A program made the translations under genes and the position numbers. Below are positions 35,980 to 45,833 of a stretch of 64,000 bases of DNA, piece by piece. Source of the stretch: an uncultured Lachnospiraceae bacterium. GTDB taxonomy: Bacteria > Bacillota > Clostridia > Lachnospirales > Lachnospiraceae. How positions within the stretch are numbered: the stretch's first letter is position 1; every line of letters starts with the position of its first letter. The stretch lies in contig CAJUKA010000013.1 of the NCBI GenBank assembly GCA_910586585.1, positions 16,795 through 80,794 of the forward strand, read 5' to 3'. The notes below the pieces were generated by a model that made no database searches, was not told the DNA's origin, and was given only the letters and a program-made list of their open reading frames with translations.

Positions 35980-36996
35980 ATGAATGAAAACGAAATAGAA
36001 ATATCGGTGTATTGTTTGGCTTATAATTGTGTTCAATTTATTGATAAGTCAATTCACGGCATGTTAAATCAAAAAACTAAAGTAAAATATAAAATTATTA
36101 TACATGATGATGCGTCAAATGACGGAACGGCAGAAATAATAAAAAGGTATGCGAACAAATATCCTGAAAAGATTTATGCCATTCTTCAGTCGGAAAACCA
36201 ATATTCAAAAGGAGTGGATATTGAGAAAGAATACATATGGCCGCATATAAAAGGAAAATATATTGCCATATGTGAAGGCGACGATTACTGGATTGACGAA
36301 AATAAATTACAGTTTCAATATGAGTACATGGAACATCACCCAGAATGTTCTTTGTGCACACACAATACTCTAAAATATGATCTTACAGATAATAAAACTA
36401 AAAAATTTAATAATTGGAGAAACACATACGCCTTAACACCAGAAGATGTATTTATGAAATGGTATGTTCACACATCTTCCTTTTTTTTGAGAAGAACATG
36501 TATGGACTGGAATGGCAATGTTTATTGGTTTGGCGATTATATGATGTTAACATGGTCGCTTTATCAAGGAAAGATTGTTGCACTACCACAAGTAATGTCT
36601 CAATATAATTGGAAAAATCCAAATGGTGTAACATATAACAATAATATGCAAGAGGTCAATAAATGGATAGAAACATGGGCACAATTAATAACATACTTAA
36701 ATGAATATAATGAATTAACACATTTTAAATATGATCAATATATACAAAAGAAAATAGGGCTTGTCAAATTTCAGTGTTGCCAAAAAGAGTATGATAACAT
36801 CATCTTTAATTCAATTTCAAAAGCAAACAGTATTAAAGCTGCCAAAAAATTGAAAACAAGTGAATATTATTCTATTTATGTTGATATGAAAAAAGGAATA
36901 TGGAAATTGCTGAGAAGATATAGATACGAAGGTTATTTTTTTTATCCATTATGGAAATATATAATGCAAAAGTATTTAAAAAATGATGAGATATAA
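35980..36996 (+). CDS. Family 2 glycosyltransferase
   Basis: 338 residues. ISVYCLAYNCVQFIDKSI, IIIHDDASNDGTAEIIKRY, and AICEGDDYWIDENKLQFQYE give the GT-A core with the E-G-D-D metal-binding variant common in capsule GT2 enzymes. The C-terminal ~100 residues are Lys/Tyr-rich and helical. GGAGAG lies 7 nt before the ATG. It ends 2 bp before the flippase gene, implying coupled translation. Confidence 0.87.
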   Translation: MNENEIEISVYCLAYNCVQFIDKSIHGMLNQKTKVKYKIIIHDDASNDGTAEIIKRYANKYPEKIYAILQSENQYSKGVDIEKEYIWPHIKGKYIAICEGDDYWIDENKLQFQYEYMEHHPECSLCTHNTLKYDLTDNKTKKFNNWRNTYALTPEDVFMKWYVHTSSFFLRRTCMDWNGNVYWFGDYMMLTWSLYQGKIVALPQVMSQYNWKNPNGVTYNNNMQEVNKWIETWAQLITYLNEYNELTHFKYDQYIQKKIGLVKFQCCQKEYDNIIFNSISKANSIKAAKKLKTSEYYSIYVDMKKGIWKLLRRYRYEGYFFYPLWKYIMQKYLKNDEI

Positions 36997-36998
36997 GT

Positions 36999-38438
36999 AT
37001 GGGGAATAAAGGGATTTTTTTTAATTTTGTGTGGCGTTTTGCTGAGAGAAGTGGAGCCCAAATTGTTATGTTTATTGTTTCCATAGTTTTAGCGAGATTG
37101 CTAAGTCCGGATACATATGGGACAATTGCATTAATTACAGTGTTTATCAGTATTATTCAGATATTTGTCGATTCAGGACTTGGGAATGCGCTTATTCAGA
37201 AAAAAGACGCAGATGAACTAGACTTTTCAACAGTCTTTTATATAAATATATTGTTGAGTACAGGATTATACATTTTAATTTTTATATTTGCGCCAGTAAT
37301 TGCAAGATTTTACAACAACGTTTCAATGGTATCAATGATTAGAGTTTTAGGCTTGACAATTATTGTGGCGGGCTTAAAAAATGTTCAGCAAGCATATGTA
37401 TCTAGAAACATGCTTTTTAAGCGTTTTTTTTATTCGACGTTAGGAGGAACTATTTGTGCTGCAGTGATTGGAATAACATTAGCTTATCGGGGGTACGGAG
37501 TATGGGCGTTGATTGCACAGAATCTTATTAATATATTTGTTGATACAAGTATTTTATGGATAACAGTTAAATGGCGGCCCAAAAAGGTATTTTCAAAAAA
37601 ACGTTTTGCTGAGTTATTTTCGTATGGGTGGAAGCTAATGGCATCATCGTTATTGGATACAGGATATACGAATTTGCAGGCATTGATAATAGGACATAAA
37701 TATAGTCCGGCAGATTTGGGGCTTTATAATCAAGGCAATAAATTCCCAAATTTAATTGTTAATAATGTCAACACCAGTATTGACAGCGTTCTGCTGCCTG
37801 CTATGAGCAGCGTTCAAGATGAACATCAGTATGTAAAGCATATAACACGAAAATCAATTATGGTAAGTGTATATATTTTAGCTCCATTTATGATAGGGTT
37901 ATCTGTTATCGCAGAACCACTTATAAAGATATTGCTGACGGATAAGTGGCTTCCGTGTATCCCCTATCTCAGGGTTTTTTGTATCACATATATGTTTTGG
38001 CCGATTCATACTGCAAATTTAGATGCAATAAGAGCAATAGGGAGAAGCGATCTTGTTTTAAAGTTACAGATAGTAAAATGCTTTACAGGATTAATAATAC
38101 TATTTATAACTATGCCGCACGGAGTAATGGCAATAGCATATGGTTCTCTAGTGGATAGTGTTATTTCTCAGTTTATAAATACATGGCCAAATGGAAAGTT
38201 ATTGAATTATAAATATATTGATCAAATGAGGGACCTTTTTCCTGCTATTATTGCATCTGTTTTTATGGGGGGGATTATTTATCCTGTATGTTATTTGAAA
38301 ATATCAAATGTTTTAATTCTTATTATTCAAATATTTATGGGTATATTGATTTATATAGGCGTTTCTATTTTGTTTAAAGTAGAGTCATTTTATTATATTT
38401 TAGGAATTATCAAAGCCTTATTTTCAAAAAAGAAATGA
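36999..38438 (+). CDS. WzxC-like polysaccharide flippase (MOP family)
   Basis: 479 residues with about 13-14 membrane segments. IFFNFVWRFAERSGAQIVMF and IVLARLLSPDTYGTIALI are typical of the WzxC/TuaB branch of exporters, distinct from the RfbX-like pair at 14250 and 44375. It should translocate the lipid-linked product of the middle gene set. It contains a run of seven G at ~38267-38273 in MGG-II, short for slippage. Downstream, 38439-38536 holds only AT-rich spacer and the next ribosome site. Confidence 0.9.
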   Translation: MGNKGIFFNFVWRFAERSGAQIVMFIVSIVLARLLSPDTYGTIALITVFISIIQIFVDSGLGNALIQKKDADELDFSTVFYINILLSTGLYILIFIFAPVIARFYNNVSMVSMIRVLGLTIIVAGLKNVQQAYVSRNMLFKRFFYSTLGGTICAAVIGITLAYRGYGVWALIAQNLINIFVDTSILWITVKWRPKKVFSKKRFAELFSYGWKLMASSLLDTGYTNLQALIIGHKYSPADLGLYNQGNKFPNLIVNNVNTSIDSVLLPAMSSVQDEHQYVKHITRKSIMVSVYILAPFMIGLSVIAEPLIKILLTDKWLPCIPYLRVFCITYMFWPIHTANLDAIRAIGRSDLVLKLQIVKCFTGLIILFITMPHGVMAIAYGSLVDSVISQFINTWPNGKLLNYKYIDQMRDLFPAIIASVFMGGIIYPVCYLKISNVLILIIQIFMGILIYIGVSILFKVESFYYILGIIKALFSKKK

Positions 38439-38536
38439 TTGATAATTATAATGATTAGAAGAATAGTATTTTGTATGGGAAACTAAATTTTTTATTATAA
38501 ATTATTATATGTTTATAATGGGTCAGGAGGATGATT

Positions 38537-39514
38537 ATGGAAGTAAATACTATAAGGAATCTGGATGATTTATATAATTATGTAAAAGAAGGCAAAATTG
38601 ACCGACAAATACAGAAAAAAAAAGTCTTAAAGTATGAAATGAAACGAATTAAGAGGAAAAAAAATAAAGGGATACGAGGACGAGTCAGAAATTTTATTGT
38701 TGCTATTTATCCATTAAGATATATGCTGGCTTGTATCCATTATAAAAAGATTTCGTCTTTCAGAGATAATGAATTCAGAAATGAACTTAGCAATAATGCA
38801 AAAACTGATATTTTAAAAAATATTGACAAATACAAACAGGTGTATGATTTATTGGATAAAAAATCTAAACACACGTATCTATTAATGCTGCTTTACCGAT
38901 TGACAGGAGATTATGCACTGTCTATGAAGGTATGTTCCCCAAATGAGCAGTATTTTAGTGATAGAATTCAGTGGAAATGCGAAGAAAATATTATTGATTG
39001 TGGCGCATATGTAGGTGATACATTGTCTGCGTTTTTAAGACATAAAGTTAATATTAATAATTATTATTTATTTGAATTGGATGATACCAATTACGAGAAA
39101 TTAAAGGAAGTGTGTAAAGTAGCAGAAAGCGAGGGAATAAAAACACATCCTAAAAAAAAGGGAGTATATAGTTGTACAACTACTTTATATTTTGAATCTG
39201 ATGCGGATAGCAGCCGGCTAGTTAACTATCCTACAGAAACGTCCATTCCAGTTATATCAATTGATGAAGATATTAACACTACAATTAGCTTTATTAAAAT
39301 GGATATTGAAGGAAGTGAATTGGAAGCTATTAATGGTGCAATAAAAACAATAAGACGTGATAAACCTGTCTTAGCCATTTGTATCTATCATAAACAGGAA
39401 GATTTCTGGAAACTACCATTGCGCATAAAGGAAATTTGTCCAGAATATACAAAATTTTGGATAGAACAATACTCGCCATGGGATATAGAGACAGTGTTGT
39501 ATGTACAGACATAG
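38537..39514 (+). CDS. FkbM-family methyltransferase
   Basis: 325 residues. ATG 38537 is chosen because AGGAGG is 6 nt upstream; an ATG two codons earlier abuts that site. The first ~130 residues are basic and helical. The methyltransferase core follows: ENIIDCGAYVGDTLSAF (SAM loop), YYLFELDDTNYEKL, VISIDEDI and FIKMDIEGSELEAINGA, the FkbM signature. It probably O-methylates a sugar. It is followed by small gene stubs before the ATP-grasp gene. Confidence 0.87.
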   Translation: MEVNTIRNLDDLYNYVKEGKIDRQIQKKKVLKYEMKRIKRKKNKGIRGRVRNFIVAIYPLRYMLACIHYKKISSFRDNEFRNELSNNAKTDILKNIDKYKQVYDLLDKKSKHTYLLMLLYRLTGDYALSMKVCSPNEQYFSDRIQWKCEENIIDCGAYVGDTLSAFLRHKVNINNYYLFELDDTNYEKLKEVCKVAESEGIKTHPKKKGVYSCTTTLYFESDADSSRLVNYPTETSIPVISIDEDINTTISFIKMDIEGSELEAINGAIKTIRRDKPVLAICIYHKQEDFWKLPLRIKEICPEYTKFWIEQYSPWDIETVLYVQT

Positions 39515-39619
39515 AAAAGATTTTAGAAATCGTATAAGGGAACTAATGATGAGAAAAATAAGGGATGTTCTGCTAAACCAAGGCAGGCTTGTTACGATAT
39601 GGAATATTAGGTGTGTAGC

Positions 39620-39679
39620 ATGAAGGTAGAAATAATGCAACCATATTTTATGCCATTTGTAAGATACATTACATTCTAG
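39620..39679 (+). pseudogene. WbqC-like protein N-terminal stub
   Basis: A 19-codon ORF reads MKVEIMQPYFMPFVRYI, the diagnostic start of WbqC-like proteins (MKxxIMQPYFxPYxGYxxL), then stops. WbqC relatives of ~230 residues occur in glycan loci with aminotransferases, so a full gene was probably lost here. The rest of 39515-39704 has no recognisable gene, only a 25-codon ORF from ~39549. Confidence 0.55.
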
Positions 39680-39716
39680 GAATTTTTAAGACTATAACAA
39701 AAAGATGAAAGGGATA

Positions 39717-40769
39717 ATGACAAATATGCAAAAAAATAAAAAGTTCAATATTTTATTTACGTCTTCAGGGCGGAGAGGATATCTTATAAAGTATTTTAAA
39801 GATGCACTAAAAGGCAGAGGTTTAGTTCATGCTGGCAACAGCAGTAGTAACGCTCCAGCGTTTTATTATGCTGATAAATTTGTTATTACTCCCTTAATAT
39901 ATGATAACAATTATATCCCATTTTTATTGGATTATTGTATAAACAATTCCATAAAAATAATTATACCATTATTTGATATAGATTTAAAAATATTAGCTCA
40001 AAATAAATCATTATTTGCTGATTATGGCATTACCATAATAGTATCAGATGAAAACGTCATCAATATATGTAATGATAAATGGAAGACGGCTATGTTCTGC
40101 AATAAATATGGTTATTTATGCCCTAAAACATATTTAAATGAAGAAGATGTCTTACTTGACATATCGAATAAAAAAATTCAATATCCAATTATGGTTAAGC
40201 CAAGATGGGGAATGGGATCTATTGCAGTATATGAAGCTGACAATAAAGAGGAGTTAATTGTTTTTGGGAAAAAAGTCAGAAAAGAAATTTTTAATACATA
40301 TCTAAAATATGAAACTCCCGAAAATATTGATACATGCGTTGTGTTTCAAAAAAAAATAAACGGTCAGGAATATGGTATTGATGTTATACATGATCTAGAA
40401 AGTAATCATATGACAAGTATTATCAAAAAGAAAATTGCAATGCGTTCAGGTGAAACTGATAGTGCCATTGTAGTTAATAATGCAGAATTAGAGGATATTG
40501 GGACAAGGTTAGGCAAAGTATTAGGACATATAGGAAACTTAGATATAGATGTGTTTGTTTCTGATAATAAGGTATATATATTAGAATTAAATGCACGCTT
40601 TGGTGGTGGATATCCTTTTAGTCATTGCGCTGGTATTGACCTTCCAAGGGCTATAATTAATTGGATTCTCAAAATACCTATATCTGACGAATTATTTGTT
40701 AAAGAATATAATCATATTGTACAAAAGGATATTCAGATGATAGATATGACTATAAAAAGGAGTATATAG
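39717..40769 (+). CDS. ATP-grasp ligase (PylC/carbamoyl-phosphate-synthase-like)
   Basis: 350 residues from ATG 39717 (AAAGGGATA before it; an ATG at 39705 is possible). FNILFTSSGRRGYLIKYF is the pre-ATP-grasp Rossmann start. YPIMVKPRWGMGSIAVYEA is the ATP-binding lysine and glycine loop, and DVFVSDNKVYILELNARFGG contains the metal-binding E-x-N of the grasp fold. Such enzymes join a carboxylate to an amine or thiol using ATP. It is 4 bp from a PLP decarboxylase gene, so the pair likely makes an amino-acid-derived group for the glycan. The substrate is not deducible. Confidence 0.82.
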   Translation: MTNMQKNKKFNILFTSSGRRGYLIKYFKDALKGRGLVHAGNSSSNAPAFYYADKFVITPLIYDNNYIPFLLDYCINNSIKIIIPLFDIDLKILAQNKSLFADYGITIIVSDENVINICNDKWKTAMFCNKYGYLCPKTYLNEEDVLLDISNKKIQYPIMVKPRWGMGSIAVYEADNKEELIVFGKKVRKEIFNTYLKYETPENIDTCVVFQKKINGQEYGIDVIHDLESNHMTSIIKKKIAMRSGETDSAIVVNNAELEDIGTRLGKVLGHIGNLDIDVFVSDNKVYILELNARFGGGYPFSHCAGIDLPRAIINWILKIPISDELFVKEYNHIVQKDIQMIDMTIKRSI

Positions 40770-40773
40770 GTTG

Positions 40774-41889
40774 ATGGATAATACACCCTATTATTTAGTT
40801 GATTTTAGTTTATTTCGTAATAATTGCCTGGATTTTATGCAGGCATTCAAAAATGAATGGGGAGACAATATAATTTTTAGCTATTCCGTGAAAACCAATC
40901 ATTATAAAGAACTAATAAAATATGCCTGCAATCAGCTTGGATGGTTTATAGAAACTGTAAGTCCGGATGAATATAACTATTGTACAAGTTTGCAAATTAG
41001 TCCTTCTAAAATGATACTAAATGGACCATGTAAGGGATCTGTCATCTATTCAGCGTTTTCAGAAGGTTCATATGTGAACTTAGACAACTTAGACGAAGTA
41101 AGAATGATATGCAAAAATGTCAATTTTATCAATAATGTGAGAGTTGGTATTCGCGTTAATTTTGATTTGGAATCCCTTTGCCCAGGAGAAACTACGGCAG
41201 AAAAAGGAATAAGTCGATTTGGAATTGACTGTAATTCTAATGATTTTAAGTATGCACTTGATTTGCTTAAGAAAAAGGGGGTAAAAAAAATTGGTTTACA
41301 TATGCATACAAGTACCAAAACAAGAAGCTTAGCAGTTTTTAGGGCATTAGCTAATAAGGTCATTAATTTAATTGATGAATATAATATTGATATATCTTTC
41401 ATCGATATAGGTGGTGGTTTTTTTGGTGGACAGATAATTAATGGTAAACCAACTATGAACGAATATGCTAAAGAAATATGTGACATTTTAAAACAAAGGA
41501 TTGTTCCGTCCGCAGCAGTTTTGATTTTAGAACCTGGTGCATCAGTACTAGCCACCTGTGTTTCATATGTAACAAAAGTAATCAACGTAAGAAAAATTAG
41601 GGATGTAAATATAGTCACATTAGATGGAACCTTACTGCATATTAATCCATTCATGGCAAAAAGACAGCAACCTTTTATCACAAATATAACTGAAAACAGA
41701 AGTATTACTGACATACAAATACTATGTGGATGCACATGTATGGAAAATGATCGGTTAGGAGAACTTAAACAAATGGGGGAACTAAAAGTAAATGATCAGT
41801 TGCAATTCATAAATGTAGGAGCTTATACAATGGCATTTAACAGTCACTTTATTATAAATCCTCCAAATATAAAAGTAACTAGACCATAG
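40774..41889 (+). CDS. Fold-III PLP decarboxylase (Orn/DAP decarboxylase-like)
   Basis: 371 residues from ATG 40774. IIFSYSVKTNHYKELI carries the PLP lysine (K40), KKIGLHMHTSTKTR the ring-stacking His, FIDIGGGFFGG the phosphate-binding glycines, ILEPGASVLA the E-P-G, and CGCTCMENDRL the active-site Cys from the partner subunit; GAYTMAF closes the core. All catalytic features are present, so it should decarboxylate or epimerise an amino acid such as diaminopimelate, lysine or ornithine. Within a glycan cluster it more likely makes an amine side group than serving primary metabolism. Confidence 0.85.
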   Translation: MDNTPYYLVDFSLFRNNCLDFMQAFKNEWGDNIIFSYSVKTNHYKELIKYACNQLGWFIETVSPDEYNYCTSLQISPSKMILNGPCKGSVIYSAFSEGSYVNLDNLDEVRMICKNVNFINNVRVGIRVNFDLESLCPGETTAEKGISRFGIDCNSNDFKYALDLLKKKGVKKIGLHMHTSTKTRSLAVFRALANKVINLIDEYNIDISFIDIGGGFFGGQIINGKPTMNEYAKEICDILKQRIVPSAAVLILEPGASVLATCVSYVTKVINVRKIRDVNIVTLDGTLLHINPFMAKRQQPFITNITENRSITDIQILCGCTCMENDRLGELKQMGELKVNDQLQFINVGAYTMAFNSHFIINPPNIKVTRP

Positions 41890-42014
41890 CACATACCAAT
41901 TAGGTGAAGCAGATTGTATTGAAGAATAAATATCAATGTCTTGTCTTTTAAATAATCGCGTAATACATATGTGGTAAGTTGATTGGAATGAAAAATATAT
42001 GGAAAGGAACAATT

Positions 42015-43139
42015 ATGCATATGACCCAATATGAGTTTAGGAAAAAATTAAATGTAGAAAATATATGTGAGGATCTAATAATTCGATTAAAAAGTGAACA
42101 ATTACCTTTAATTATGTGGGGATGTGGAGATGTAGCTGATGCAGTTTTTAAATATTTGCAGTATAATAATATTAATATTTCTCAAGTATGGGTAGATAAT
42201 TGGTCGGGTAAGCAAAAATTTCATGGACTTATACCGAATTCTATTGAGGCAATATCAAAGGAATTTCATGAATTTAATGTTATTTTAGGTCATTCACATT
42301 ATGAGAAGGGAAAAAAAATTAAGGAGTTCTATCCACAAATTAAAAATGTATTTTATGTCTTTATTGTTCATTATGAACAATATAAAAAAATATCTTATAA
42401 TGAAATTGAAGAAGTAGAAGAAAGGTTTATACAATTATATGACTGTTTGGCTGATAACGATTCTAGGGAAAATTTATTAGTATTTTTGAAAACAAAGTTA
42501 ACAGGAAATGCAGATTACATAATAAATAGATTTTCACAGGAAATGAGCTTTTTTAATAATGATGTGTTTACCATGACTGACCATGAAGTCTTTCTTGATA
42601 TTGGTGCCTACAACGGAGATACTATTCGAGAATTTATTGTTGAGACCGATAATAAATATGAAAAAATTATAGCTATAGAGCCTGACATTAAAAATTATAT
42701 TGAATTAAATAAATATTTAGCTTCTAATTGTTTAAAAAATATAATCCCAAGTATGATTGGGGCATGGAATTGCATCGAACAGTTATCTTTTAATACTGGA
42801 AATGAACAAATTTCTAGTATTGCGGTAGATAGCAAAATATTATTAAATAGTGAGAAGTTAATTGTGTATGCTTCACCAATTGATAATATTTTTGGTGAGG
42901 AAAAAATTACATTTATTAAAATTAATTATTTTGAGGGAGTTAAAGAGGCTCTTGAAGGGTTGGAAAAGATTATTTGTAAAAACCTACCCAAACTTGCTGT
43001 AACTGTAGGATTTGATATCTATAATATTTTAAAAATATCAGAATATATTATAAAATTAAATATAGGTTATAAAGTATATCTGCGATTTAATCGTGCTATG
43101 TCATCAACATTTACGCTTTATGCTATTGTCCCTAATTGA
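42015..43139 (+). CDS. Rossmann-FkbM methyltransferase-like protein
   Basis: 374 residues from ATG 42015 (AAGGAACAATT before it). Residues about 25-130 form a nucleotide-binding-like domain starting LPLIMWGCGDVADAVFKYL, the type found before FkbM or sugar-modifying domains. From ~185 the FkbM-like core appears: EVFLDIGAYNGDTIREF and IIAIEPDIKNYIEL. The family motif usually read as K-M-D-I-E-G is altered to KINYFEG, so methyl transfer may be lost or changed. It lies between the PLP decarboxylase and the DegT aminotransferase. Confidence 0.75.
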   Translation: MHMTQYEFRKKLNVENICEDLIIRLKSEQLPLIMWGCGDVADAVFKYLQYNNINISQVWVDNWSGKQKFHGLIPNSIEAISKEFHEFNVILGHSHYEKGKKIKEFYPQIKNVFYVFIVHYEQYKKISYNEIEEVEERFIQLYDCLADNDSRENLLVFLKTKLTGNADYIINRFSQEMSFFNNDVFTMTDHEVFLDIGAYNGDTIREFIVETDNKYEKIIAIEPDIKNYIELNKYLASNCLKNIIPSMIGAWNCIEQLSFNTGNEQISSIAVDSKILLNSEKLIVYASPIDNIFGEEKITFIKINYFEGVKEALEGLEKIICKNLPKLAVTVGFDIYNILKISEYIIKLNIGYKVYLRFNRAMSSTFTLYAIVPN

Positions 43140-43188
43140 ACTGTCCATTAACAAAATTAAGATAACAAAAAATAAGCGAGGATAAGAA

Positions 43189-44301
43189 ATGGATAATATA
43201 TTAGTAGCCCGGTCATCTATGCCTTCGCTCAATGAATATATAGATGAAATCAAAGAACTTTGGGAAACACATTGGCTTACCAATATGGGTGTAAAACATA
43301 GGCAATTGCAGAATGAATTGAAGGAATATTTGGGGGTTCCCAATATAGATTTACTGACAAATGGGCACATGGCTCTGGAACTTACAATGCAGGCATTGAA
43401 TTTACAGGGTGAAGTAATTACGACTCCTTTTACATTTGCATCGACAACACATGCTATTGTAAGAAATGGATTGACTCCAATATTCTGTGATATTAATCCA
43501 GTTGATTTTACTATAGACGTTAATAAGATTGAATCGCTTATCACAGATAGAACATGTGCAATTGTACCAGTTCATGTCTATGGAAATATTTGTAATATTG
43601 AGGAAATTGAACGAATTGCCCATAAATATGATCTGAAAGTAATATATGACGCAGCCCATGCATTTGGAGAAACCTATAATGGAGAAGGAGTTGGAACATT
43701 TGGCGATGTATCATGTTTTAGTTTTCATGCTACAAAAGTTTTTAATACGATTGAAGGAGGAGCAGTTTGCTTTGATGATCCTGATTTTGGAGTAAGGATT
43801 TACAGATTAAAAAATTTTGGCATTCGGGGGCCAGAGATCGTAGATGGAGTAGGTGCAAATGCTAAAATGAATGAGTTTTGTGCAGCAATGGGAATTTGCA
43901 ATTTAAAACATGTCGAAGAAGAGATAAAAAAACGTAAATCAGTAGTGGAGCATTATCGAAACTGTTTAGAAGGAATAGAAGGCATTCAGCTAAATCAAAT
44001 TCAGGAAAATGTTAAATCAAATTATGCATATTTTCCAATTGTTATTGATGAAAAAAAATTTGGTTCTAGCCGAAATCAAGTTTTTGAAAAACTTGCAGAT
44101 GCTGGAATAGGAGCAAGAAAGTATTTCTACCCACTGACAAATACTTTTGAATGCTTCCATAGAGAATACGATGTAAGTCTTACTCCAATAGCATTGCATA
44201 TCAGTAAGCGTGTTTTAACATTACCCTTGTATGCAGACTTGGCAATTGAAGATGTAGATGCTATATGTAAGATTATTATACAGTGTAAAGACGGATGTTA
44301 A
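43189..44301 (+). CDS. DegT/DnrJ/EryC1-type sugar aminotransferase
   Basis: 370 residues. NGHMALELTMQAL binds the PLP phosphate, VIYDAAHAFGETYNG holds the ring Asp and the H/E pair, and CFSFHATKVFNTIEGGAV contains the PLP lysine (K183). This family makes amino sugars from keto-sugar nucleotides, for example 4-amino-4,6-dideoxyhexoses. GAGG lies 7 nt before ATG. It is the last gene of the middle set; the right set converges on it, with 73 bp between the stops and no clear terminator hairpin. Confidence 0.88.
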   Translation: MDNILVARSSMPSLNEYIDEIKELWETHWLTNMGVKHRQLQNELKEYLGVPNIDLLTNGHMALELTMQALNLQGEVITTPFTFASTTHAIVRNGLTPIFCDINPVDFTIDVNKIESLITDRTCAIVPVHVYGNICNIEEIERIAHKYDLKVIYDAAHAFGETYNGEGVGTFGDVSCFSFHATKVFNTIEGGAVCFDDPDFGVRIYRLKNFGIRGPEIVDGVGANAKMNEFCAAMGICNLKHVEEEIKKRKSVVEHYRNCLEGIEGIQLNQIQENVKSNYAYFPIVIDEKKFGSSRNQVFEKLADAGIGARKYFYPLTNTFECFHREYDVSLTPIALHISKRVLTLPLYADLAIEDVDAICKIIIQCKDGC

Positions 44302-44374
44302 TTATACATATAATGGTATTTTAAAAAATAGCAAAAAGTCTTCAGTTTCTGTAAAACAACAAAACAAACCACTA

Positions 44375-45808
44375 CTACCTTTTCATGAGCCTAAACAACT
44401 CCAAAATAAAACTTTCCCTGAGTATTATCAGACTCATTATATATATTCCCCCAAAACATATACAGGACATTATTAATACAACAGGAAGGTCTGCATTCAG
44501 TTTTAAAATCCATACTGACATACACGCAGAAGCAATTGTTGCTGTTATTATTTTCCACGGATTTATTTTGGAAAATAGCCTTTGGAACAGTTCTCTATCA
44601 GAAAAATATTGATAAATAAATACAATTACTTCTGCTGTGACTGTTCCAATTGCTGCGCCTGATACAGAATATTTTGGAATCAGTATCATATTTAAAACTA
44701 AATCAACGACTGCCCCTGCAATGACAGAAGCCAATACCTTGCTTTCTTTTCCCATTGGCACCAGAATCTGTATCCCCATGATATTAGTTAGTCCAATAAA
44801 CAATAATGTCGGAAGCATTATCTGCATTGGCAATATGGCTCTTTCATATTCTTTTCCTGACAGCAGTAGCATACTGGGTTCTGCGAACAATGTAAAGTAT
44901 ACCAGCATCGGAATTGATGAAAACAGAACAAACTGTATCGCTTTTACGGACAGGTCTTCAAACCTTTTCTGCTCTTTTTTCTCCAAATACACTGTAACCC
45001 GGGGCAATAATACAGCACCCAATGACGTCACGATACCAACTAACATATTCTTGATTTTTACAGCAGCATTATAGTAACCCACATCTGTATCTGTTTTGAT
45101 GAAGCCTAACATCGTCGTGTCCATATTCAGATAAACTGTTGTGGCACAGGACATCGCAAAAAAAATAAGGATTGGTTTCATATGAATGCGCAGTTCCAGT
45201 TTACAGCGTTTTTTTAGATTTATAAATTTCTGAATGTATACAAAATTCAGGATGTTTGAAGCAGATGAAGCAAATATCGACACTGCACCATACTTAATAT
45301 AATCTTGCTGTTCATGTACCAATAGAAACATGGCTCCCAGTGCAATACATTTAAATGTTATTGAACGCCACGTAATATAAGAATACAACTCTATTGCTTT
45401 AAAAAACCATTCTACACCGATTGTTGTGAATAATATAGTCGCACTGGTGACAAGCATCAATTCTTTTTCTTGCCACAGACGTGGAACAGAAAAAACTGCG
45501 ATAAAAAACAATACATAGGAAACAATACACATAATAATGCTGATTACAAAAATTTCCTGTGCGGTTTTGTTAAGCGCTTCTTTATTGTCTCTTACCTTTG
45601 CGCATGCCCTGATACCATAGGTAGGAATCCCTAATTGTGCAAGCAGCAAAAAATAATTAACTACAGAAGCAGCAAAAGAAACCTTTCCGGTTCCTTCTGG
45701 CAATAAAATGCGGGAGACATAAGGAAAGGTAATCAACGGGAAAATAAAAGAAGACACCGTCAAAATAACATTCATTATGAAGTTATAGAATACAGAATGT
45801 TGTTTCAA
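44375..45808 (-). CDS. MOP-family flippase, paralogue of 14250
   Basis: 477 residues, about 14 membrane segments, opening with the same SSFIFPLITFPYVSRILLP block as the flippase at 14250 and similar to it along the whole length. It also starts with TTG, with GAGG eight bases upstream. It should export the product of the right gene set. Having two close paralogues plus a 5' stub (47122-47157) in one locus suggests that the gene has been copied or exchanged between sets. It is the last gene of its set. Confidence 0.9.
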   Translation of the reverse strand: MKQHSVFYNFIMNVILTVSSFIFPLITFPYVSRILLPEGTGKVSFAASVVNYFLLLAQLGIPTYGIRACAKVRDNKEALNKTAQEIFVISIIMCIVSYVLFFIAVFSVPRLWQEKELMLVTSATILFTTIGVEWFFKAIELYSYITWRSITFKCIALGAMFLLVHEQQDYIKYGAVSIFASSASNILNFVYIQKFINLKKRCKLELRIHMKPILIFFAMSCATTVYLNMDTTMLGFIKTDTDVGYYNAAVKIKNMLVGIVTSLGAVLLPRVTVYLEKKEQKRFEDLSVKAIQFVLFSSIPMLVYFTLFAEPSMLLLSGKEYERAILPMQIMLPTLLFIGLTNIMGIQILVPMGKESKVLASVIAGAVVDLVLNMILIPKYSVSGAAIGTVTAEVIVFIYQYFSDRELFQRLFSKINPWKIITATIASACMSVWILKLNADLPVVLIMSCICFGGIYIMSLIILRESFILELFRLMKR

Positions 45809-45833
45809 ATTTTGAACCTCTTCCCCAATAGAT

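Noticed and set aside
38267..38273. G7 run in the middle flippase, and a C7 run near 55867 in the cassette C gene
   Set aside because: Too short to be convincing contingency tracts compared with the G10 tract.
41046..41735. 229-codon minus-strand ORF
   Set aside because: Antisense to the PLP decarboxylase, which has all catalytic motifs.
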